NCBI RefSeq assembly: GCF_000376565.1
Contig: NZ_BARG01000042.1
Coordinates: forward strand, 62,001 to 126,000
Direction: 5' to 3'
DNA from: Streptomyces hokutonensis
GTDB taxonomy: Bacteria; Actinomycetota; Actinomycetes; Streptomycetales; Streptomycetaceae
Length of the DNA stretch: 64,000 nt
A program made the position numbers and the translations under genes. A model generated the notes under the pieces. It did not search any database and was not told where the DNA came from. It saw nothing but the letters and a program-made list of their open reading frames with translations. Shown here piece after piece: positions 44,031 to 53,420 of the stretch; position 1 is the stretch's first letter, and every line of letters begins with the position of its first letter.

Positions 44031-44953
44031 TTCAGTGTCGCAGTTCTGGATGGGCCTGACACCACAATGAAACTGATAGGCGCCCTTTAGAAACGCCGCT
44101 TCCAGCCGAGCCGCGGGAACGGAGTTCGTGCAGCGCCTCGGCCGGCACACCACCGACCCGTCGACGCCAAGCGCGTTTTCGCCCGATCAGCAGGCTTGCC
44201 CCGCCGGAGCCGAAGCCTCCCCAGTGACGACTGCGTACGCCAGACCGTCACCAAGGAGTCATCCACTGCTCGGGATCCAGGGGAAACGGCACGCCCGTCC
44301 CCCCGGCACGCCAAGCGGCCCGTACCCAGGTACCAGCCGGGATCGGGCGCCGCATGCATGACCGCCGCTCCGCCGGTCTTCCGAGCCCCCCTTCCGGAAT
44401 CCAGCAGGGACCCCCCGCACCCTCGGCCGCGACCCGGGCCGCCGGCTCGCGCCGCATCCCGCCCGATCTCGCCAAGCCCCCGTTTCCGGCACCTCCTCCA
44501 AGCCGTCAACCGGCTGGCCGACTGCGACCACCGCGACCACCGCGACTGGACCCTGCCGAGCGTTCGGGGCTCAGGAGGCCGCGGAAGTGACTCGCTGCTC
44601 GGCGGCGCGCACAGGCCCCTGGCCGGTCCGGCGCGTCGCCCCGGCCGCCACGTCGACGGCCTGGATGTCCGCCCGGCCCCACAGTCGTCGCAGCTCAGCC
44701 GCGCTGTGGACCCCACCCTCCGGCGGTCTGCTTCTTCGAGTCGTCAACGCGTCGACGAGCCCCGGCCCCGCGACGTCGCTCCATCTCTTGACCCTCCATA
44801 GAAGATACTCTTGAGCTACACATAGAAGATTAGTTGATGCTCTCATGTTGCCACTAGAGAAGAAGCTGATACATTGATGAAACCGATTGGGGATCGCCGG
44901 AAGCGATCTCTCCACGGCATCGCGCACGCGATCCCATGAGTCAGGAGTCCGAA
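44031..44953. other. Long gene-poor region with AT-rich promoter patch
   Basis: About 900 bases show no convincing gene; the open frames have no ribosome sites or recognisable motifs and the composition looks like decayed DNA. The last 150 bases are AT-rich and contain a direct repeat ATAGAAGAT (44798-44806 and 44822-44830) plus TTGACC, so they probably hold the promoter of the SDR operon. Confidence 0.5.
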
Positions 44954-45772
44954 ATGGCAACGACGACACGACCGGTAGCCCTCGTTACGGGTGCGTCCTC
45001 CGGCATCGGAAAGGCAGCCGCGCTCGCGCTGGTCGCAGCGGGCTACGACGTGGTCGGCACCAGCCGCAACACCGCGCACGTCACCCCGGCGAAGGGCGTG
45101 ACGTTCCTCGACCTCGACGTGACCAGCGACACGTCGGTGACCGCCGCGGTCAGCGAGGTCATCGACCGGTTCGGACGGATCGACGTCCTGGTCAACAACG
45201 CCGGCATCGGCTCGGCGGGTGCCGCCGAGGAGAGTTCCGCCGGGCAGGCGCAGGGCCTGTTCGACATCAACGTCTTCGGCGTCATCCGTATGACGAACGC
45301 CGTCCTGCCGCACATGCGCGCCCGGCGCACCGGACGGATCATCAACATCTCGTCCATCGTCGGCTTCATGCCGCAGCCCTACATGGCGGTCTACGCCGCC
45401 TCCAAGCACGCCGTCGAGGGCTACTCGGAATCCGTCGACCACGAACTGCGTGAGTACGGCGTGCGGTCCCTGCTCGTCGAACCCGCCTGGACCAACACCG
45501 CGTTCGACGCGGCCAGCGTGCGGCCCGACCAGCCCCTGGACATCTACGCCAGGCAGCGGCACGTCTTCGAGGAGTACATGGCGGGAGCGGTCAAGGACGG
45601 CGACGACCCCGCCGTCGTCGCCAAGGAGATCGTCGCGGCGGCGACCGACGCCAAGCCCAAGGTGCGCTACACCGCCGGCGCCATGACCGGGCGCGTGCGC
45701 ACCATGCGCCGCATCGTCCCCACCCGCATGTTCGATCAGCAGCTGCGCAAGCTCAACCGCCTGCCCGCCTGA
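44954..45772 (+). CDS. Short-chain dehydrogenase/reductase
   Basis: The 272-residue classical SDR has the cofactor motif TGASSGIG at about 14-21, NNAG at about 83, catalytic Ser in ISSIVGF and Tyr-x3-Lys in YAASKHAVEG. The N-terminal beta-alpha unit with TSRN suggests NADP preference. ATG 44954 is chosen because GGAG lies eight bases upstream; an ATG six codons earlier is open. It is followed after 53 bases by an alpha/beta hydrolase in the same direction. A broken close relative lies at 61,337. Confidence 0.92.
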   Translation: MATTTRPVALVTGASSGIGKAAALALVAAGYDVVGTSRNTAHVTPAKGVTFLDLDVTSDTSVTAAVSEVIDRFGRIDVLVNNAGIGSAGAAEESSAGQAQGLFDINVFGVIRMTNAVLPHMRARRTGRIINISSIVGFMPQPYMAVYAASKHAVEGYSESVDHELREYGVRSLLVEPAWTNTAFDAASVRPDQPLDIYARQRHVFEEYMAGAVKDGDDPAVVAKEIVAAATDAKPKVRYTAGAMTGRVRTMRRIVPTRMFDQQLRKLNRLPA

Positions 45773-45825
45773 CCCGACCCCACCAGACCCCCACAAGACA
45801 CTGCGACAGGAAAGCGAAGCCCGCC

Positions 45826-46677
45826 ATGAGTACCTATCTGGCAGACGCGGCCGAGGACCTCACCGTGACCGGCCCTTCCGCGACGTTCACCTACCGGCGC
45901 CTCGGCCCGACCGGCGGCATCCCGCTGGTCCTGCTGAACCGGGTCCGCGGGACCCTCGACTGGTGGGACCCGGAGTTCCTGGACCACCTCGCCGCCGATC
46001 ACGACGTGATCGTGTTCGACAACGTCGGCACCGGCTACACCACCGGCACCCCGCGCGACTCCGTCGAGGGACTGGCAGACGGCACCGTCGAGTTCATCGA
46101 GGCCCTCGGCCTCACGCAAGTCGACCTGCTCGGCTGGACGTTGGGCGGAACTGTCGCCCAGCACCTCACCCGCACCCGACCGGACCTGGTGCGCAGGCTG
46201 GTCGTGGCCGCCGCCAATCCCGGTGGCACGGTGCCCGGCGCTCCCGACCCGGACCCGAAGGTGCGGGCCACCATGACGAAGCCCGAGGTCACCGGGGACG
46301 ACCTGGTGTTCCTGTTCTTCCCCGAGACGGACACCGGCCGCGCCGCCGGGTACGCACACCTCGCCAGGGTGGCCACCCGGCTGGCCACCGGACGCCCCGA
46401 CGTGTCCGAGGCGGCGGCCATGGGTCAGATCACCGCGATCGCGAAAGACGCGTCGATCCCCTTCGAGCGGGTGCGAGCGGACCTGGCGAGCATCAAGCAG
46501 CCCGTCCTGTACGCGACCGGCATGCGGGACGCGATGATCCCCGCCCTGGCCTCGTACACCGCCGTCCAGCACGTCACCGACGCCACCCTCGTCGCCTACA
46601 GCGACGCCGGCCACGCCTTCCTCTTCCAGCACGCCAAGGACTTCGCCGCCCAGGTGACGGCCTTCCTCGCCGGCTGA
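45826..46677 (+). CDS. Alpha/beta hydrolase with Thr at the nucleophile elbow
   Basis: The 283-residue cytoplasmic protein has the alpha/beta hydrolase fold (PLVLLNRVRGTLDWWDPEFLDHL, VIVFDNVGTGYTTG, and His in SDAGHAFLFQH). The expected GxSxG reads GWTLGG (about 105-110), so Thr replaces Ser. Its paralogue at 49129 keeps GFSLGG in the same context. The change could abolish hydrolysis or leave a slow Thr enzyme. It is the second gene after the SDR and precedes LtrA; the three genes are probably one operon. Confidence 0.85.
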   Translation: MSTYLADAAEDLTVTGPSATFTYRRLGPTGGIPLVLLNRVRGTLDWWDPEFLDHLAADHDVIVFDNVGTGYTTGTPRDSVEGLADGTVEFIEALGLTQVDLLGWTLGGTVAQHLTRTRPDLVRRLVVAAANPGGTVPGAPDPDPKVRATMTKPEVTGDDLVFLFFPETDTGRAAGYAHLARVATRLATGRPDVSEAAAMGQITAIAKDASIPFERVRADLASIKQPVLYATGMRDAMIPALASYTAVQHVTDATLVAYSDAGHAFLFQHAKDFAAQVTAFLAG

Positions 46678-46713
46678 GCAACGTCGTGAAACCGTCCGAC
46701 TAGGAGATTCGTC

Positions 46714-47892
46714 GTGGAGTTGACCAGCGTTCCGGCACGCCGGGAGGTCACCCCGCTGGAGTTGTTCTTCGACCTGGTCTACGTCTTCGCCATCGGTCAG
46801 CTGTCGCATCAGCTGCTGGCCCACCCGACGTGGACCGGCGCCGCCCAGACGCTCGTGCTCTACCTCGCCGTCTACGCGGCGTGGGCGTACACCACCTGGG
46901 CGGTCACCCTCGTCCCGGCCGAGGACCCGCGGACCCGGCGGATGCTGCTGACGGTCATGCTCCTGGGACTGTTGATGAACGCCGCGATCCCGCGCGCCTT
47001 CGGCGACGCCGGGTGGGTCTTCGTCGCCACCTTCCTGCTGATTCACATCGGCCGGACGGTATGGCTGCTCACCGTCGGCCTCGACCCCGTCAACCAGGAG
47101 CATTTCCGCCGCGTCCTGGTCTGGTTCGTCGCCCCCGCCCCGTTGTGGGTGACCGGGGCTGCGGCCGACGGCGGCGGGCGGCTGGTGTGGTGGGCGGCGG
47201 CGATCCTGGTCGAACTGGCGGGCACCTGGGCGGCGCATCCCCTGCCCGGCCGCAGACTGGACTCCCGCGAGGTCACTTTCGCCGGGGGCCACCTGCTGGA
47301 GCGCGGACGCCTGTTCGTGATCATCGCGTTCGGTGAGACGGTCATGACCACCGGCACCGCACTCACCACCGCGCCGTACCAGCCGATGACCCTGCTGACC
47401 AGCGGCGTCGCGCTCACCGGCACGGTCGCGCTGTTCTGGCTGTTCTTCAGCCACTCCGAGCGCGTCGTACGGCACTACCAGACGACCGAGGACCCGATGC
47501 GGGCCGGACGCAGCGGCGTCATCAGCCTCATGGTCTCCGTCGCCGGGTTGATCGCCGTTGCCGTGGCCGATGAACGCGTCATCGCACATCCGACGGAACA
47601 CGCCGGCATCACCACGAACCTGCTGTTGTTCGGCGGGCCGGCCCTCTACCTCGGTGCGCAGACCTGGCACGGGGCAACCCTGTTCGACGACCTGCTCTGG
47701 TCACGGCTGCTCGCGCTGTCCGCTCTGGTCATCGGCTGCGCCGTCACGACGTCGGCCCCGGCGTACCTGGCGGCCGTCATCGCCGCCGCGATCGTCGTTG
47801 CCCTGGCCATGTCCGAAGAGCGCCGTCCGGCGGGTGACGGGCGTGCGAGCCCGATCCCTTCAGGCCCTCAGGTCACTGACGGGATCACCTGA
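46714..47892 (+). CDS. LtrA family membrane protein (low temperature requirement A)
   Basis: The 392-residue protein has about ten to twelve helices. It starts with the LtrA signature REVTPLELFFDLVYVFAIGQLSHQL and continues with WTGAAQTLVLYLAVYAAWAYTTW, ERGRLFVIIAFGETVM and HSERVVRHYQ. GTG 46714 has TAGGAG upstream. LtrA proteins are widespread in actinobacteria; the name comes from a Listeria mutant and the biochemical role is unknown. It lies 36 bases after the hydrolase gene. Confidence 0.88.
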   Translation: MELTSVPARREVTPLELFFDLVYVFAIGQLSHQLLAHPTWTGAAQTLVLYLAVYAAWAYTTWAVTLVPAEDPRTRRMLLTVMLLGLLMNAAIPRAFGDAGWVFVATFLLIHIGRTVWLLTVGLDPVNQEHFRRVLVWFVAPAPLWVTGAAADGGGRLVWWAAAILVELAGTWAAHPLPGRRLDSREVTFAGGHLLERGRLFVIIAFGETVMTTGTALTTAPYQPMTLLTSGVALTGTVALFWLFFSHSERVVRHYQTTEDPMRAGRSGVISLMVSVAGLIAVAVADERVIAHPTEHAGITTNLLLFGGPALYLGAQTWHGATLFDDLLWSRLLALSALVIGCAVTTSAPAYLAAVIAAAIVVALAMSEERRPAGDGRASPIPSGPQVTDGIT

Positions 47893-48131
47893 CCTACCGC
47901 GCCCGCGGCGGGTCTGCATGTCGGCGGGGAACATCGGCGGGCCGTTCGGTGAGACCAGCGGGCCTTTCTCATTCACTCTGTTCACCCCATTCGCCGGGAG
48001 GATTTCATGGGCGTGCACGCCAGTACCGTCATCGTCACCGGGACCCGCCGGCGCGTTCGCCGGGCGCTCGCCGCTGAGCCGTCGAGCCGTGGCGTGCGGG
48101 AGTGGGTGGCCCGGGCCGGGGGCGGGACGCC

Positions 48132-48791
48132 ATGACGGAATCCGGCGTATTGGTCTGTGACGCCCAGGAGTTGATGCGAGCCGGATTGCGCACGGTGGTG
48201 GACGGACAGCCAGATCTCACGGTCGTCGGCGAAGCCGGGGACGGCGAGACCGCTGTGGCGCAGGCACTCACGCTGCGCCCGGACCTCGTCCTCATGGACG
48301 TACGGCTGCCGCGCCTGGACGGCATCTCGGCCACCACGCAATTGCGCGCCGCCCTGCCCGACACGCGCGTGCTTGTCCTCACCGCCTGTGACCGGGACGA
48401 GTACGCCTACGCGGCGCTGCGTGCGGGGGCGAGCGGCTTCCTCGTCAAGGACACACCGACCGCCGAGCTGCTCGTCGCCGTCCGCGGCGTGCTGCGCGGC
48501 GACGCGGTGATCGCCCCCTCGGTGACACGGCGGCTGATCGACCGGTACGTCACGGGCGCCGTCGCTCCCCTCACCGACCAACGCCTCGACGTGCTCTCCG
48601 ACCGGGAGCGTGAGGTGCTGGGCCTGGTCGCCCGCGGACTGAACAACGCGGAGATCGCCGGGAAGCTGTTCCTCGGCGAGACCACGGTCAAGACCCACGT
48701 GGCCCGCATCCTCGCCAAACTCCGCGTCCGCGACCGGATAGAGGCCGTCGTCACGGCCTACGAGAGTGGACTGGTTCGCCCTGGCGGATGA
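48132..48791 (+). CDS. NarL/LuxR-type response regulator, orphan
   Basis: The 219-residue protein has a receiver domain (about 1-120) with the phospho-acceptor Asp in LVLMDVRLPRLDG, and Thr and Lys in VLVLTAC and FLVKDTP. The N-terminal acidic pair is reduced (VLVCDAQELMRAG). The C-terminus is a LuxR helix-turn-helix (LSDREREVLGLVARGLNNAEIAGKLFLGETTVKTHVARILAKLRVRDRIEAVV). No histidine kinase is adjacent. ATG 48132 is used; the frame opens ten codons earlier. Confidence 0.9.
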   Translation: MTESGVLVCDAQELMRAGLRTVVDGQPDLTVVGEAGDGETAVAQALTLRPDLVLMDVRLPRLDGISATTQLRAALPDTRVLVLTACDRDEYAYAALRAGASGFLVKDTPTAELLVAVRGVLRGDAVIAPSVTRRLIDRYVTGAVAPLTDQRLDVLSDREREVLGLVARGLNNAEIAGKLFLGETTVKTHVARILAKLRVRDRIEAVVTAYESGLVRPGG

Positions 48792-48848
48792 CCCCGTCGG
48801 GCGCCCGGGATGGTTTCCGACGACACAACCGAAACCTAGGTTCTGGAC

Positions 48849-48974
48849 ATGTCGATCATGCGGGAGTTCCTTCGCCGCCCCCGGCTCACCGGCGTCGTCG
48901 CTCCCAGCTCCCCCGCACTCGCGCAGGCCATGCCCTGCGGTCCGGATCCGATCGGAAGGTCACCGGCCCCCTAG
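48849..48974 (+). pseudogene. N-terminal remnant of a phospholipid/rRNA methyltransferase-like gene
   Basis: The 41-codon frame MSIMREFLRRPRLTGVVAPSSPALAQAMP matches the start of class I methyltransferases related to phospholipid N-methyltransferase (FLRxPxxTGAVAPSSxALA). It then runs into unrelated sequence and a TAG. The SAM-binding core is missing. The flanking 48792-49128 shows no other gene. Confidence 0.6.
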
Positions 48975-49128
48975 AGGCCTTCACATCCATACGGCGGCCG
49001 GTCCGGCCCGACGAAGTCGCCGGTCAGCAATAGCTCCACTCCCGCGCATCCCGCAGAACATCCGTACGCGGAGCGCGCGGCAGGTTCAACGCGCCGGGGA
49101 GTCCTCCGGCCCGACTCAAGGAATTGGC

Positions 49129-50139
49129 ATGTCTTCAATCAATCGGCGTACCCGTATCTCCCGGCGGACCGCGATGGCGCTGGCCGGCGTGTCGGTCGTC
49201 GCGGCTGTCGCCGCCACCGCACCGAGCATGGCCAATGCCGTGAGCGGCAGCCCGAGCGGCACACGCCACTCGGTCACTCAGACGCAGAACGCGGAGAGCG
49301 CGAGCACCGCCCCCAACCTGCGGGTCAAGGCCGCCAACGGCATCACCTACCAGTACCGCCGCTTCGGCCACCCCGGCGCCGGCAGTGTGCCCCTGGTCTT
49401 CCTGCAGCACTTCCGCGGCACTCTCGACAGCTGGGACCCCAAGCTCGTCGACACCATCGCCGCCGAGCGCGAGGTCATCCTCGTGGACAACGTCGGCGTC
49501 GGCGGCTCCACCGGCACCACCGCCAGCACCGTCCAGCAGATGGCCCTGGACGCCATCGACTTCATCGACGCCCTCAAACTGCCCCGCTACGACGTGCTCG
49601 GCTTCTCCCTCGGCGGCGAGGTCGCCCAGGAGGTCGCGCTGCGCCGCCCCTGGCAGGTCCGCCGCGTCGTCCTGGCCGCCACCGGCCCCCAGGGCGGAGT
49701 GGACCAGCGCGCGTCCGACCCCAACATCCTGCAGCGGACCCTGAAGGACAACCCCGGCCCCGCCGACTACCTCTTCCTCTTCTTCAAGAACACCCCCACC
49801 AGCCAGGCCGCGGGTACCGAGTTCCTGCAGCGCCTCGGCCAGCGCACCACCGACCACGACGCCCCCTCCAGCCTCGCCACCCGCGACCGCCAGCTCACCG
49901 CGTGGTCCGAGTGGGGTATCCCCGACAAGTCCAAGTTCGTCCGCCTCCACGCCCTCTTCCAGCCCACCCTGGTCGCCGACGGCGAGAGCGACATCCTCAT
50001 GCCCGCCAAGAACTCCCGCCTGCTGGCCAAGTACCTCCCCGACGCCCAGCTGCACATCTACCCGGACGCCGGCCACGGCTTCCTCTACCAGTACGCCGTC
50101 CAGTTCGGCACCGAGGTCAACACCTTCCTCGACCGCTGA
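49129..50139 (+). CDS. Secreted (Tat) alpha/beta hydrolase
   Basis: The 336-residue protein has a twin-arginine signal (SRRTAMALAGVSVVAAVAATAPSMANA, about 11-37) and a hydrolase domain. That domain has FLQHFRGTLDSWDP, nucleophile Ser in LGFSLGGEVAQE (about 156), a likely Asp in VADGESDILMP and His in YPDAGHGFLYQY. It is a paralogue of the cytoplasmic hydrolase at 45826. The start has AAGGAA seven bases upstream. The substrate is unknown. Confidence 0.88.
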   Translation: MSSINRRTRISRRTAMALAGVSVVAAVAATAPSMANAVSGSPSGTRHSVTQTQNAESASTAPNLRVKAANGITYQYRRFGHPGAGSVPLVFLQHFRGTLDSWDPKLVDTIAAEREVILVDNVGVGGSTGTTASTVQQMALDAIDFIDALKLPRYDVLGFSLGGEVAQEVALRRPWQVRRVVLAATGPQGGVDQRASDPNILQRTLKDNPGPADYLFLFFKNTPTSQAAGTEFLQRLGQRTTDHDAPSSLATRDRQLTAWSEWGIPDKSKFVRLHALFQPTLVADGESDILMPAKNSRLLAKYLPDAQLHIYPDAGHGFLYQYAVQFGTEVNTFLDR

Positions 50140-50421
50140 CAGCACCTCCGCGGCCAGACAGCCGCCTGCATCGAGAGCAGGGTGACCGCCGGCCGGCGAC
50201 CGTACCCACGACGCCGTCGTCCCCGGACTACCGCGGACCACCGTTGAGCAGCCCGTTCTCTACACCGGCGGCATGCCCCACAGCGACGCTCTTGACGGCT
50301 CACCTTCCTCTTCCCGAACGCCAACGCTGCATCCATCCAGGGGGCCGGTCTCCTCACGGGCCCGACGAACGTCCACCGCAACCAGACCCCTCACGCATCC
50401 CCCTCAACACTGGAGCACAGC

Positions 50422-51255
50422 ATGACCCAGCACAGCCAGTTCAAGATCGAGACCGTGGCGCCGAAGATCCGCAGGGTCACCTTCACGAATCCGCCGGTGA
50501 ACGTCGTCGGCGCGGACACCTTCGTCCAACTCCTCGCCGTCGTCGACGAGTTGAGCCAAGACGAGAAGGTCCAGGTCGTCGTCTTCGACAGCGGCACACC
50601 CGGATACTTCTTCAACCACGCCGATCTCGGCCAGGTGCCCGAACTCCTGGCACTGAACGCCGCAGACGGAACCCCGACGTGGGTCGAACTCGTCACCCGC
50701 CTGACCAGCGCCCCCTTCATCAGCATCGCCTCCATCCGCGGGCGTACGCGGGGCGGCGGCGACGAGATCACCCTGGCCTTCGACCTGCGCTACGCCAGCC
50801 TCGAAGAGGCGGTCTTCTGCCAGCCGGAGGTCGCGATCGGCATCGTCCCGGGCGGCGGCGGCAGCGACCGTCTGGCCCGGCTGCTGGGACGGGACCGCGC
50901 CCTCGAAGCGGTCCTCACCAGCGAGGACTACGACGCCGAGCGCGCCGAGAAGTACGGATGGGTGACCCGGGCCGTCCCCGACGCCGAACTCGACGACCTC
51001 GTCAATGCTGTCGCGGCGCGCATCGCGTCCTTCGACAAGGCATCCGTCCTGGGCGCGAAGGCGCAGATCAACCGGTCGACCCTGCCGCCGGTGGCCGACC
51101 TGCGCGCGTCCTGGGCGGAGTTCGCGGAGTCCGTCGACTGGCCGGGATTCCAGGCGCGCGTGCCGCAGCTCGGCAAGGCCATCGCCGAGGTCGGTCTCGA
51201 CGAGATCGAGCGGAACCTCGGCCACTATGCCGGCCTCATCAACCAGCAGGCATAA
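50422..51255 (+). CDS. Enoyl-CoA hydratase/isomerase family protein
   Basis: The 277-residue crotonase-fold protein has VNVVGADTFVQLL, the oxyanion loop SIRGRTRGGGDEITLAFDLRYAS and QPEVAIGIVPGGGGSDRLARLLG with a possible catalytic Glu. Some active-site positions differ from true hydratases, so it could be an isomerase or hydrolase. It lies 57 bases before a DHA2 exporter on the same strand; the 282 bases before it show no gene. Confidence 0.88.
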   Translation: MTQHSQFKIETVAPKIRRVTFTNPPVNVVGADTFVQLLAVVDELSQDEKVQVVVFDSGTPGYFFNHADLGQVPELLALNAADGTPTWVELVTRLTSAPFISIASIRGRTRGGGDEITLAFDLRYASLEEAVFCQPEVAIGIVPGGGGSDRLARLLGRDRALEAVLTSEDYDAERAEKYGWVTRAVPDAELDDLVNAVAARIASFDKASVLGAKAQINRSTLPPVADLRASWAEFAESVDWPGFQARVPQLGKAIAEVGLDEIERNLGHYAGLINQQA

Positions 51256-51311
51256 CAGCCGTCATCACCTCACCCGCCGCCGAACCCGAAGCCCACGAGG
51301 ACGTCGACATC

Positions 51312-53066
51312 ATGGCTGACATACGGACGGCCCAGCCACGTGCCGTGGCGCAGGCCATGCGGCGCAGAGAACTTCTCACGCTGGTGGCGATGTGCCTGGG
51401 CGTGATGATGACGTTCCTGCTCATCACCGCCACCATCTCGGCGCTGTCTGCGCTCCAGGCCGATCTGCACGTCAGCCCGGGCGCGCTGATCTGGATTCCC
51501 AGCGCGTACACGCTGGTCGTCGCCAGTCTGGTGCTGTCGGCCGGCACGCTGGGCAACCTGTATGGCCGCAAGCGGATGTTCTGCGTCGGCGTGGTGGTCA
51601 TGATCGCCGGAGGGCTGCTCGCCGCGAGCGCCGGCACCACCGCCACGGTGATCATCGCGCAGCTGGTCTCCGGCCTCGGCGGTGCGCTGATCCTGCCCAA
51701 CAGCCTGGCCATCCTCGGTGCGACCTTCACCGACCCGCACCGGCGGACCGAGGTGATCACCGCCTGGGCGGCATCGTCCGGTGTCGGCCTGGCCATCGGC
51801 CCCCTGCTCGCCGGTGTCCTGCTCGACCACTCCGACTGGCACGCGGTGTTCGTGTCGACCGCCGTCCTCGGAGTGATCACGCTGCTGGTCGCGGTTCCGT
51901 TCGCCGCGGAGTCCCTGGCTCTCGGCGAACGCCTGGACGTGGCCGGTGCGCTGCTGGGCACAGTGACGATCGCGGGTCTGGTGTACGCGCTCATCCAGGG
52001 CGGCCAGGACGGCTACACCGCGGCCCCGGTCGTCGCCGCGTGGATCCTGGCGGCGACCGGCGCCGTGGCATTCGTCCTCGTCGAACTACGGGTCACGGAG
52101 CCGATGCTCGACGTACGGCTGTTCGCCTCGCGGTCGTTCAGCGCGGTGATGACGATCGCCGCGGTGTCGCTGTTCGGCTTCACCGGCGTGGCCGTCCTCA
52201 CCGTCATGTTCTACAACAACGTCCAGCACCTGAACGCGCTGGACACCAGCTGGCGCATGCTGCCCCTGTTCGGCGTCTACGTCGTCACGGCGTTCCTCAC
52301 AGGCCGAGTGATCCGCCGTGCCGGTTTCAAGGCGCCACTGACGGTGGGTCTGCTGCTCGGCGCACTCGCCGTCCTGGGCCTGACGCGGGTCGGCCAGGGC
52401 ACTCCTTACAGCCAGGTCTGGCCGCTGTTCGTCCTGTTCGGTGCCGCCAGTGGCCTGGTCATCGCGCCCAGTACGGCCGCCGCGCTGGTCAGCGTCGCTC
52501 CCGAACGGGCGGGTATGGCCTCCGGCGCCGTCAACACCGCCCGGCAGGTCGGCTCGGTCATGGGCACCGCGCTCCTCGGCTCGCTGTTCACCGCCCGCGT
52601 CAGCGCGGACCTGCCCCACCAGCTCGCCGCGCACGGCGTGCCCGTAACCGCCCGAGCCCCCATCGAGGCGGCCGTCGCCTCCGGGAGCACCGGAACCCGA
52701 CCGCCCGCCGCCCAGGTACGAGCGGCGGTCGAGGACGCCTTCACCTCCGGCGTGCAGACCGGCCTGGCCGTCGTCGTCGCGGTGTTCTTCGCCGGCGCGG
52801 TGCTGGCCCTGACCGCCGTACACAACCGCCCCCACCAGAACGGAACGCACAGGGCCGCCCCAGCACCACACCCAGGCCATCCTCTGCCTCGCCCGCCGCC
52901 GAGCCGACGTGCTCTTCGCGATGCTCCGCGACGGCACCTTCTACCAAACACCAGCCCCGATCACCCCTTGACCAAAGTCATGGGGGCACCCCCCCCGAGA
53001 GGCCAACGTCGGCTCCGTCCCGACGGACGTTCATCGCCACGACCACCGCCGTCGGCAGCGCCGTGA
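51312..53066 (+). CDS. DHA2-type MFS exporter with disrupted C-terminus
   Basis: The 584-residue frame from ATG 51312 has fourteen helices of the DHA2 drug:H+ antiporter type (RRRELLTLVAMCLGVMMTFLL, PSAYTLVVASLVLSAGTLGNLYGRKRMF, GLGGALILPNSLAILG, PERAGMASGAVNTARQVGSVMGTALLG). Helix 14 ends near residue 505 (AVVVAVFFAGAVLALTAVHN). The last 75 residues are Pro/Arg-rich and read out of frame through an IS110 transposase remnant, so the native stop was lost to an insertion or deletion. Transport may be intact. It lies just after the enoyl-CoA hydratase gene. Confidence 0.82.
   Translation: MADIRTAQPRAVAQAMRRRELLTLVAMCLGVMMTFLLITATISALSALQADLHVSPGALIWIPSAYTLVVASLVLSAGTLGNLYGRKRMFCVGVVVMIAGGLLAASAGTTATVIIAQLVSGLGGALILPNSLAILGATFTDPHRRTEVITAWAASSGVGLAIGPLLAGVLLDHSDWHAVFVSTAVLGVITLLVAVPFAAESLALGERLDVAGALLGTVTIAGLVYALIQGGQDGYTAAPVVAAWILAATGAVAFVLVELRVTEPMLDVRLFASRSFSAVMTIAAVSLFGFTGVAVLTVMFYNNVQHLNALDTSWRMLPLFGVYVVTAFLTGRVIRRAGFKAPLTVGLLLGALAVLGLTRVGQGTPYSQVWPLFVLFGAASGLVIAPSTAAALVSVAPERAGMASGAVNTARQVGSVMGTALLGSLFTARVSADLPHQLAAHGVPVTARAPIEAAVASGSTGTRPPAAQVRAAVEDAFTSGVQTGLAVVVAVFFAGAVLALTAVHNRPHQNGTHRAAPAPHPGHPLPRPPPSRRALRDAPRRHLLPNTSPDHPLTKVMGAPPPRGQRRLRPDGRSSPRPPPSAAP
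52867..52971 (+). pseudogene. IS110-family transposase C-terminal remnant
   Basis: In a frame different from the exporter, 34 codons read HTQAILCLARRRADVLFAM then LRDGTFYQTPAP and stop. This is the characteristic end of IS110/IS116 transposases. The following GACCAAAGTCATGGGGGC resembles an element end. Confidence 0.75.
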
Positions 53067-53140
53067 TGGCGGGCGGCCTGGGCGAGGAAGCCCCTCCGTC
53101 CGGCGCCGAGGAGGCGTCCACCTCCCAAATTCGACCCAGC
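53012..53140 (+). pseudogene. Remnant of a Tat signal peptide
   Basis: APSRRTFIATTTAVGSAVMAGGLGEEAPPSG looks like the twin-arginine leader of a lost exported protein. No start codon with a ribosome site and no mature domain follow. Confidence 0.4.
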
Positions 53141-53144
53141 GGCC

Positions 53145-53294
53145 ATGTCCTCGCTGACCGTCAACAGCTCGACTTTCGGTCACCGCCGTGCCGGGGAAGG
53201 ACGCACGCTCCGGCAGCACCGCCCCGACGAGGGCCCAGGGCGCTCCCGAGGCGGCTTCACCAGCAAGCTCCACCTCTCGGGCGAAGGCGGCTGA
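53145..53294 (+). pseudogene. IS5-family transposase internal remnant
   Basis: The 49-codon frame ends HRPDEGPGRSRGGFTSKLHLSGEGG, the DDE-domain block of IS5/IS427-type transposases (GRSRGGxTTKxHL). Only this block survives. Confidence 0.65.
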
Positions 53295-53420
53295 CGCCAA
53301 GAAAGGGGCCGGCTGTCCATGTGCACACGCAACCGGCTCCGCGCAGTCGGCCCTGGCACGGACGGCCCCATGCAAAAGGTGGGCCACTTCACGCGGCACC
53401 CACTCGTCGCCGAGCGTCGT

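Noticed and set aside
44196..44801. 200-codon top-strand frame in the gene-poor region
   Set aside because: It is Arg/Pro/Ser-rich with no ribosome site, no motif and typical out-of-frame composition.
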